Source: Rickettsiales bacterium
GTDB lineage: Bacteria; Pseudomonadota; Alphaproteobacteria; Rickettsiales; UBA3002
DNA length: 5,674 bases
Direction: 5' to 3'
Assembly: GCA_027489915.1 (NCBI GenBank)
Contig: JAIXZB010000094.1
Coordinates: 1-5,674 of the forward strand
Position 1 is the stretch's first letter; each line of letters begins with the position of its first letter. A program made the position numbers and the translations under genes. The notes under the pieces are model-generated. The model was not told the DNA's origin. It made no database searches and was given only the letters and a program-made list of their open reading frames with translations. Shown in pieces: positions 1-5,674 of this stretch.

Positions 1-1409
1 CATTGATGCTGGGTAGCGATCCGACCCATGAGCGCATCCTTTCCCTGCTATTTGGCATGGTAAGTATTTTGCTTTTTTATCGCATCGGAAAAGAAGTGGG
101 CAATACATCTGCAGGCCTGTTCTTAGCCTGCGTCTGTGCTGTGTTTCCAGCCTTCACTGATATTTCAACCGCCATTCGTAACTATGCGCTATTTTTGATG
201 TTTAGCTCGGCAGCATTGCTTGCCTACCTGCGCTATACCCGCACCCACTGCAACCAAACACTGGCCGCCTTTAGCCTGTGCATGAGCGCAGCCTGCGCCA
301 CCCATTTTAGCGGGTTTCTAATGGCAGCGATACTTGGATTGGATGCGCTCTATACCCTGCGTTATAGCACACATCGCCTGAAGCATATGTTGGCCCTTAC
401 GGCTGCCTATGCGCCCATGCTTCTGCTAGCGATTGCAAGTTATTATTTCTTCTTTGCCGCGCATACTTTTGGCCACGGATGGCGCATGGAATATGTGCAA
501 AGCAACAAGCTCTATTCAACCGATATTGTACGCACTTTGCTTGGCTATATTCTATTCATGGATAGTGCTGGATTATACCCACGGCTTAGTGCGCTACCTC
601 TATTTTCTGACATTTCACAAGCATTGTTTGCGCTCATCATAGGAGGGTTAGTGCTGCTGTATGGATGGGTACTGCGCGCGCAGTATACGAGCACTGTAAG
701 CAAGCGCCTTTTTGTGCTGTTTTGGGTGGTTGCTATCCCATTATCGCTACTGCATATCTACCCGCTAACGCCCACGCGCCACGCGTTGTATGGAGTAGTG
801 TTTATGCTGTTGCCGATTGCAAGCTATGTGGGTAACCGTATGCAGCAGCGCAGCGCATACGTATTGCTTGCTGGCATCTGCATACTGTGTATTATTTTAC
901 ATATCAACTACCGTAACAGCCCTGAGCGAAGGTGGGAGCAGGGGCCACCGCGTGCAGCGTTTGAAGCAATGCTCGCAGATATAAAATCGCGCAGCTCAAA
1001 AGAGCCTCCGATTATTGTAAATCGTACCACTTCATTTTACACCGATTACGCAATAGATGGCAGTAAAGAGAGCTACATCAGCGCCCTCCCTGTGCGGGAA
1101 AGAAGATTGAATGGGCATGCATTTTTCTCCGACCCTCGGGCCTATCAATGGACATTCAATGCAAAACATTTCATGGCACTTGCAGAGTATGTACTGAAAC
1201 ATACCGCCACAGATTCTGTAGGGATTCTAATGATCCATGCCTATGCCGCGGATATGATTCCATTTTATAAATGCCTCCAGAAACAAGGAGCCGTAATCCA
1301 AGAAAACACATGGGAAAATAGTATTACATTATTTTATATATCACGCGCCGCATTCGCTCCTGATGGCGCTGCCAGTAAATGCAGCGCACATATTACGCCC
1401 GCACCCTAA
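1..1409 (+). CDS. GT-C / PMT-like (GT39-type) membrane glycosyltransferase, 5'-truncated
   Basis: The frame is open to the left edge and ends at TAA 1407-1409; about 468 residues are visible. The first in-frame TTG/ATG codons are not taken as the true start, because the visible N-terminus already begins in the middle of the family pattern. A helix like the family's 'R-x-x-S-x-x-F-G-x-x-S' segment (residues 11-27) is followed by an arginine-tyrosine pair (TAIRNYALF, R59/Y61) before the next helix. About ten or eleven hydrophobic segments follow, near residues 12-27, 36-54, 61-78, 88-118 (possibly two), 129-153, 176-192, 205-222, 235-252, 260-276 and 285-301. The PTRHALYGVVFMLLP stretch (257-271) resembles the P-x-R-Y-x-x-x-x-x-P helix of GT-C enzymes. 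Residues 302-468 are hydrophilic, probably a soluble C-terminal domain. Family members transfer sugars from polyprenyl-phosphate donors to lipid or protein acceptors in the cytoplasmic membrane. The missing N-terminus (perhaps 70-90 residues) would hold the acidic catalytic motif, so donor and acceptor cannot be named. An O-antigen or lipid A sugar transferase is an alternative. Confidence 0.7.
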   Translation, partial: LMLGSDPTHERILSLLFGMVSILLFYRIGKEVGNTSAGLFLACVCAVFPAFTDISTAIRNYALFLMFSSAALLAYLRYTRTHCNQTLAAFSLCMSAACATHFSGFLMAAILGLDALYTLRYSTHRLKHMLALTAAYAPMLLLAIASYYFFFAAHTFGHGWRMEYVQSNKLYSTDIVRTLLGYILFMDSAGLYPRLSALPLFSDISQALFALIIGGLVLLYGWVLRAQYTSTVSKRLFVLFWVVAIPLSLLHIYPLTPTRHALYGVVFMLLPIASYVGNRMQQRSAYVLLAGICILCIILHINYRNSPERRWEQGPPRAAFEAMLADIKSRSSKEPPIIVNRTTSFYTDYAIDGSKESYISALPVRERRLNGHAFFSDPRAYQWTFNAKHFMALAEYVLKHTATDSVGILMIHAYAADMIPFYKCLQKQGAVIQENTWENSITLFYISRAAFAPDGAASKCSAHITPAP

Positions 1410-1476
1410 CAAAAAATGCTGCATCGCCGCTTGATTGTGAATTTTGCTGTGTTAGGGATGGGTGCATATTAGCAGC

Positions 1477-1481
1477 AAGGA
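1477..1481 (+). promoter_or_regulatory. Ribosome binding site of icd
   Basis: AAGGA lies eight bases before the ATG at 1490. It decides the start: the same frame stays open upstream to an ATG at 1379, but that would add 37 residues overlapping the end of the preceding gene, with no resemblance to isocitrate dehydrogenase N-termini. An ATG at 1483 lies in a different frame. Confidence 0.7.
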
Positions 1482-1489
1482 ATGAAACC

Positions 1490-2710
1490 ATGGCAAAAAT
1501 TACAGTCAAAACCCCTGTAGTCGAACTGGATGGCGATGAAATGACCCGCATCATCTGGCAGATGATTAAGGATAAGCTGATTTTGCCGTTTCTTGATGTG
1601 AAACTCGAGTATTATGACCTCGGCATTGAAATGCGCGACAAAACCAACGACGCGATTACGGTGGATGCTGCCAATGCCATCAAAAAACACGGCGTTGGCA
1701 TCAAATGCGCAACCATCACCCCCGATGAAGCACGGGTGAAGGAGTTTGGTCTAAAGCGTATGTATCCAAGCCCTAACGGCACCATCCGCAATATTCTCGA
1801 TGGCACAATTTTCCGCGCGCCGATTGTGTGCAAAAATATCCCCCGTTATGTGCCTGGTTGGGAACAGCCGATTATTGTAGGCCGCCATGCATTCGGCGAT
1901 CAATACAAGGCCACCGACATGGTGATAAAGCAGCCCGGCAAACTGAAAATGGTGTTTGAGCCTGCCGATGGTTCTGCGCCGACAGAACATAACGTGTTCG
2001 AATTTCAAGGCGAAGGAGTGGCGATGGGGATGTACAACCTGCGCGCCTCGATTGAAGGCTTCGCGCGCGCCTGCTTCAACTATGCGCTGAGCATCCATTA
2101 CCCAGTATATCTCAGCACCAAAAACACCATTCTGAAAAAATACGATGGCGAGTTCAAAGACACATTCCAGCGTATTTTTGATTTGGAATTCGCCGCCAAG
2201 TTCGAGCGCGCAGGACTGGAATACGAACACCGCCTGATTGATGATCTGGTGGCCTACGCCATCAAATCGCATGGCGGGTTTGTCTGGGCATGCAAAAACT
2301 ATGACGGCGATGTGCAATCTGATGTGGTGGCACAAGGCTTTGGCTCGCTCGGCCTGATGACCTCGATTCTCGTTACACCTGACGGCAAAACAGTGGAAAC
2401 CGAAGCCGCCCACGGCACCGTGACGCGCCATTACCGCGAACACCAGAAGGGCAAGGTAACAAGCACCAACCCGATTGCCAGCATCTATGCCTGGACCAGC
2501 GGCCTCAAATACCGCGCCAAATTCGACACCAACCCCGAACTGACCCGCTTTGCAGAAGCGCTGGAAAAGGCGGTGATTGATACGGTGGAAGCCGGCGAGA
2601 TGACCAAGGATTTAGCGATTCTGGTGGGCGAAGGACAGGGCCATCTTTCGACCACGCAGTTCTTGGAAGCCGTGGAAGGGCGCATGTTGCAGCTTGCAAA
2701 AGCAGCGTAA
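1490..2710 (+). CDS. icd: NADP-dependent isocitrate dehydrogenase (type II, eukaryote-like homodimer)
   Basis: This enzyme oxidatively decarboxylates isocitrate to 2-oxoglutarate with NADP+ and Mg2+/Mn2+ in the cytoplasm, giving the TCA cycle its 2-oxoglutarate and the cell NADPH. The protein has 406 residues, close to the roughly 410 of the human IDH1/IDH2-like class, and it aligns with that class end to end. Isocitrate-binding residues are all present: S94 and R100 in the SPNGTIRN motif, R109, R132 in GRHAFGDQY and Y139. Lysine 211 in STKNTILK and the acidic metal ligands around D251, D274 and D278 (IDDLVAYAIKS, YDGDVQSD) are also present. The NADP site is visible as AAHGTVTRHYR (307-316, with R313 and H314) and STNPIAS (N327). 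The N-terminus KTPVVELDGDEMTR is the class signature. The start at 1490 is supported by a good ribosome binding site and by family length. It sits 80 bases after the membrane glycosyltransferase and 78 bases before the PEPC homologue, on the same strand; no terminator is evident on either side, so co-transcription with the following gene is possible. Nothing in the sequence suggests loss of function. The E. coli-type (type I) enzyme is excluded by the sequence pattern. Confidence 0.97.
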   Translation: MAKITVKTPVVELDGDEMTRIIWQMIKDKLILPFLDVKLEYYDLGIEMRDKTNDAITVDAANAIKKHGVGIKCATITPDEARVKEFGLKRMYPSPNGTIRNILDGTIFRAPIVCKNIPRYVPGWEQPIIVGRHAFGDQYKATDMVIKQPGKLKMVFEPADGSAPTEHNVFEFQGEGVAMGMYNLRASIEGFARACFNYALSIHYPVYLSTKNTILKKYDGEFKDTFQRIFDLEFAAKFERAGLEYEHRLIDDLVAYAIKSHGGFVWACKNYDGDVQSDVVAQGFGSLGLMTSILVTPDGKTVETEAAHGTVTRHYREHQKGKVTSTNPIASIYAWTSGLKYRAKFDTNPELTRFAEALEKAVIDTVEAGEMTKDLAILVGEGQGHLSTTQFLEAVEGRMLQLAKAA

Positions 2711-2777
2711 AGCCGACGTTTTCACCAATTCTTCATAATCAGGTGACTTATTCTGAGCTACCACTCTGTTTCATTAC

Positions 2778-2781
2778 GGAG
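2778..2781 (+). promoter_or_regulatory. Ribosome binding site of the PEPC homologue
   Basis: GGAG is placed seven bases before ATG 2789 but only one base before the other in-frame ATG at 2783. The spacing favours 2789 as the translation start; the difference is just two residues (Met-Ala). The first in-frame stop upstream is TGA 2744-2746, so no longer N-terminus from an ATG is possible. Confidence 0.6.
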
Positions 2782-2788
2782 AATGGCT

Positions 2789-5674
2789 ATGGATCTGGAT
2801 ACACCCGCACTCAAACGCGCCCTTACGTCGGTGCATCCCGAAGAAATCGGATATGCACTTGCAACATTGCTCATAAAACAAACGCTAAAAAGCGAGGCTG
2901 CGCGCAACACTCCAGAACTTCCCATGGTGCTGAATAATCTTACAGACGCCTTATTTGGTAAGGTGGGCACGATTGACTCCGTAACGCGGGATAAGCAAGT
3001 ACAAACGGTGCTGAGTCGCTTTATTGCGCCAAATGAGATCAGCAGCTTTTATGCAAGGCTCGGACACATACAGCAATTAGCAGGCCTGATTGCGCGGGAT
3101 AATTTGTTTTCACTGATGCGCGAAAAAAACCTGCCCATCGCAGGGGGCGTCAAAGAGCTGGTAGAGGGCAATAAGCGCCTAACCAGCGCAAACGCTGCTG
3201 TTACAATGCTGTCAAAACCCGTATTTGGGCTAACCTTCACGGCACACCCGACCAGTGTTAATGGCCTTGCCTCGGTTAAAGCACAACGGGCTTTAGGCAT
3301 TGCTATTGATGCACTCCGTGCGGGCAAAACCGATGCTGCACCAGTCATAGACGCTATGCATGCGTTTGCTTCCATTCCGCTCTCGCACATGGATGAGAAA
3401 GGAACACCCGCCCCCATGTCGGTGCGCGATGAAACCGAACATATGCTCTATGCGCTAGGAAATGTGTATGATGATTTGCCCAGTATCTACAAACGCTTCG
3501 ATGACCCGTTGCGGAGGAAATTCAAAGATACATACGCACCTGAATCGCTGAAACTTAGAATTGATTTATCTTCGTGGGGATCATCAGGCGATAAGGATGG
3601 CAATAAAAACGTCAATGCCACAACAACGCTGCATGCAATCGCGCTGCATAAACATACGGTATTTTCACGTTACATACACGAACTCAGTGCCATACAGCAC
3701 CCTGCACTTTCTGGCTGGATGGAGAAACTTACCGCCGCATCGCACGCCACTGCAATGGTTGTATCCATGGCACAGAAATACCCACTTATGAACGATGCCG
3801 AGTGGAAGAAAGCAACCGATGCGCTGCGTAAAAACACCTCGCTTGATGCTGCTGCATTTGTAGGCGATATCGAAACGGCGTATAAAGAATCCCCCTCGCC
3901 TGAATTGCTGAACCTACTGAGGCGTGTGCGCATATTTGGCTTTACGATGGGCCGCATCGAATACCGCGAAACAGCGGAAGAATATACCCGTATCGCAGGG
4001 CTTTTCATCAAAGACTACGACACAATGAGCGAAGCAAAGCGTATGCAGGCGCTCAATACATTACTAGATACACCAACGAATAGCGTGCTGCTTGAAAAGC
4101 AGGCCGTGCTTGAGGCTATCCATGCAGCGCAGCAAAAACCCTACAGTACAGAAGATGCCCACCCTATCGCCGCACAAACATTACGGCGGATGGAGCTGGC
4201 CCGCGACTTCCCCGATATGGTGAAAGATAATGTGCTGGCCGAATGCCAAAATACCAGCAACTTCCTGGAAGCACTGCTAATGCAGAAGCTGGCTGAAAAA
4301 GATGGCAAAAAGCCACTACTCGGCATAGTACCCCTGTTCGAAGAATACCGTGTGCTTGAGCGCGCAGGTGATATTATGACCAGCGCCCTTACCAACGGCC
4401 ATTACAAAACCCATCTAGAGGCGCTTAAAACACAAAATAACGGCACGGCAACCCAGCAGGTGCAGCTTGCCCATAGCGATAATGCCCGCAGGGCTGGCAT
4501 GCCTGCTGCACGCGCCTATATTTACGAAGCGCACAAAACGCTACGCAAAGCGGTAGAAAAGCACGGTGTCGCCATACAGTTCTTTGAAGGCGGCAGCCAA
4601 TCCGACCCTTACCGTGGCGGTGTGCGCTCCATGACTGCCAGCATGAATGAATTTGGTATCCATGATTTTGCTAAATTTACATTTCAGGGGGGTGATTTAC
4701 TGAATTACCTCAATTACCCTGCATCAAGCATCCGCCTGTTCACCCGCAATATTGCCCATGCGGCCGATGTGCTTGCACAAAAAGAACCTGAGCCCGTTGG
4801 CAAACACACGGCCGCACTGAACAAAAAACAGGTAAATAGCACGCTTGACGAAGCGGCAACTGCTGCACTTAAGAAATCGGCAAAAGACTACGAAAATAAG
4901 ATTTTCAAGAATCCTAAATTCGGGCGGTTCCTCAAAGAAATTGGATATCTGGAAGAAACGGAAGCAGGCGGAAAAACCTCACGCGCAGCCGCACGAAGTA
5001 ACACACCCGCGCGCAATGAAGCGCAACAGGTGGATGTAGAAAAAACGCGTACCATTGCCTTCTCAGAAGCTTTTCAACATGCGGGGATTTGCCCTACTTG
5101 GATTGGTGCGCAGAATGTATATGGCAATCTGTGCATGGCACTGAACAAAGAACAATCGCCCGCAGATTTGCATGCGCTCTACAAGGCCTCGCCCGTATTT
5201 GCCGATGTGATTGATCGCATGCTGTTTGGCCTTGCCAAAACCAACCTGAGCAAACTGAATGCAAAACATAGCGATTCGCATATGATGCAAACACTGGCCC
5301 TTGAGTATCGCTACGCCTTTGAGCTCGCGATGGAGGCAAAAACAGGCAGAGCCTTCCCCGACCGCACAGACAATGGAAAAGGATATGGGGCACTCGGATT
5401 TGATGTATTACAGAATATTGTAATCAACGAAGGGCTCCCGCATTTAGCTTCGACCCTCGCCATCAATCAGCGCTACCTGCATCAGGTAGATGCCATGAAA
5501 CAAACGCTCATGACGGGAACCATCAGCGATAGTGATAAGGATATACGTACGGTCTTGCATAATGCAGGTGATACCGTGCATCACGGGCGCATATTGGCCG
5601 CGGACGAACATACTTACGGGCAATTGCGCATGCATTTTGAAGCAGCGGTGAGTGCGGGTGAAAAAAATCCCGAA
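2789..5674 (+). CDS. ppc: Divergent phosphoenolpyruvate carboxylase homologue, runs off the right edge
   Basis: Open for 962 codons with no stop. Bacterial-type PEPC carboxylates phosphoenolpyruvate with bicarbonate to oxaloacetate, feeding the TCA cycle. Landmarks occur in family order and at family spacing (E. coli counterparts recalled from knowledge): FTAHPTS (150-156; H153 matches catalytic H138); SSWGSSGDKDGNKN (261-274; family SWxGGDRDGNPN); FGFTMGRIEYRETAEE (R393 matches R396); GIVPLFEE (512-519; E518 matches metal ligand E506); AHSDNARRAG (561-570; D564 matches metal ligand D543); FFEGGSQSDPYRGG (598-611; family FHGRGGSxGRGG); FTFQGGD (630-636; family TEQGE); a TSRAAAR segment near 730-736 (family GSRPAxR); R754 with TWIGAQ (770-775; family LRAIPW...PAWLGAG); LAKTNL (815-820; K817 matches K773). 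Several key residues are changed: Glu of HPTE to Ser, Lys of SDSAKD to Arg567, first Arg of GRGG absent, Arg of WTQxR absent. The visible length already exceeds the 883 residues of the E. coli enzyme and the end is not reached. The symbol reflects homology only; an active PEPC, an enzyme with altered chemistry or a regulatory pseudo-enzyme are all possible. The archaeal-type PEPC is excluded by the motif pattern. Confidence 0.82.
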   Translation, partial: MDLDTPALKRALTSVHPEEIGYALATLLIKQTLKSEAARNTPELPMVLNNLTDALFGKVGTIDSVTRDKQVQTVLSRFIAPNEISSFYARLGHIQQLAGLIARDNLFSLMREKNLPIAGGVKELVEGNKRLTSANAAVTMLSKPVFGLTFTAHPTSVNGLASVKAQRALGIAIDALRAGKTDAAPVIDAMHAFASIPLSHMDEKGTPAPMSVRDETEHMLYALGNVYDDLPSIYKRFDDPLRRKFKDTYAPESLKLRIDLSSWGSSGDKDGNKNVNATTTLHAIALHKHTVFSRYIHELSAIQHPALSGWMEKLTAASHATAMVVSMAQKYPLMNDAEWKKATDALRKNTSLDAAAFVGDIETAYKESPSPELLNLLRRVRIFGFTMGRIEYRETAEEYTRIAGLFIKDYDTMSEAKRMQALNTLLDTPTNSVLLEKQAVLEAIHAAQQKPYSTEDAHPIAAQTLRRMELARDFPDMVKDNVLAECQNTSNFLEALLMQKLAEKDGKKPLLGIVPLFEEYRVLERAGDIMTSALTNGHYKTHLEALKTQNNGTATQQVQLAHSDNARRAGMPAARAYIYEAHKTLRKAVEKHGVAIQFFEGGSQSDPYRGGVRSMTASMNEFGIHDFAKFTFQGGDLLNYLNYPASSIRLFTRNIAHAADVLAQKEPEPVGKHTAALNKKQVNSTLDEAATAALKKSAKDYENKIFKNPKFGRFLKEIGYLEETEAGGKTSRAAARSNTPARNEAQQVDVEKTRTIAFSEAFQHAGICPTWIGAQNVYGNLCMALNKEQSPADLHALYKASPVFADVIDRMLFGLAKTNLSKLNAKHSDSHMMQTLALEYRYAFELAMEAKTGRAFPDRTDNGKGYGALGFDVLQNIVINEGLPHLASTLAINQRYLHQVDAMKQTLMTGTISDSDKDIRTVLHNAGDTVHHGRILAADEHTYGQLRMHFEAAVSAGEKNPE

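Noticed and set aside
1431..1459. Possible promoter before icd: TTGATT at 1431-1436 followed by TAGGGA
   Set aside because: The -35-like element matches four positions, but the -10 candidate matches only two; a chance match is likely.
1379..1489. An in-frame upstream ATG that would extend isocitrate dehydrogenase by 37 residues
   Set aside because: It overlaps the end of the preceding gene, does not resemble the family N-terminus, and ATG 1490 has a well-spaced AAGGA.
1751..2443. A 230-codon open frame on the - strand inside icd
   Set aside because: It is fully antisense to a certain gene with all conserved residues in place; its translation is low-complexity shadow sequence with no recognisable motif and no convincing ribosome binding site.
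2713..2739. Possible promoter before the PEPC homologue: CATAAT at 2734-2739
   Set aside because: The -10-like hexamer is a 5/6 match to TATAAT, but the best -35 candidate (CCGACG at 2713) matches only three positions with a short 15-base spacer; not enough to call.
2783..2788. ATG 2783 as start of the PEPC homologue
   Set aside because: GGAG would be only one base away; ATG 2789 in the same frame has a seven-base spacing. The two differ by only two residues, so this is a preference, not proof.
2711..2788. Terminator or riboswitch between icd and the PEPC homologue
   Set aside because: No strong GC-rich inverted repeat followed by a T run and no known riboswitch pattern was found in the 78 bases.
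2743..2937. A + strand open frame of 64 codons starting in the gap after icd
   Set aside because: It overlaps the start of the PEPC homologue in another frame, and its translation has no recognisable features.
3049..4395. Several - strand open frames of 84-122 codons (3049-3417, 3670-4011, 4141-4395)
   Set aside because: All lie antisense within the continuous PEPC-like frame, show serine/alanine-rich shadow composition and no family motif.

Overview
The window is a piece of bacterial chromosome with roughly balanced base composition and compact coding. It carries three genes in a row, all on the + strand, separated by gaps of only 80 and 78 bases. The middle gene is a eukaryote-like (type II) homodimeric NADP-dependent isocitrate dehydrogenase, a form typical of Alphaproteobacteria. 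Together with the gene style this suggests an alphaproteobacterium, perhaps one of the less-studied lineages. That placement is inference; there is no rRNA or other marker gene here.

Layout. (1) Bases 1-1409: the 3' part of a polytopic membrane protein resembling GT-C/PMT-type (GT39-like) glycosyltransferases. Its N-terminal catalytic loop lies outside the window. (2) Bases 1490-2710: a complete 406-residue isocitrate dehydrogenase (icd) with every substrate, metal and NADP residue checked intact. (3) Bases 2789-5674: a long open frame of at least 962 codons that runs off the right edge. It is a strongly divergent homologue of bacterial phosphoenolpyruvate carboxylase (PEPC). No tRNA, rRNA, CRISPR, mobile element, notable repeat or convincing terminator was seen.

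Functionally, icd and a PEPC would fit together: PEPC refills oxaloacetate and isocitrate dehydrogenase makes 2-oxoglutarate and NADPH. The PEPC homologue is the point of interest. It keeps the fold-wide landmarks, the catalytic histidine and both metal-ligand positions. However, the family's most conserved motifs are rewritten: HPTE reads HPTS, the GRGGSxGRGG loop becomes an EGGSQSDPYRGG stretch, TEQGE becomes TFQGGD, the catalytic lysine is an arginine, and the arginine of the WTQxR segment is gone. The frame is nevertheless intact over 2.9 kb. This looks like a maintained protein whose chemistry or regulation may differ from textbook PEPC. The membrane glycosyltransferase is not obviously related in function to the two metabolic genes.
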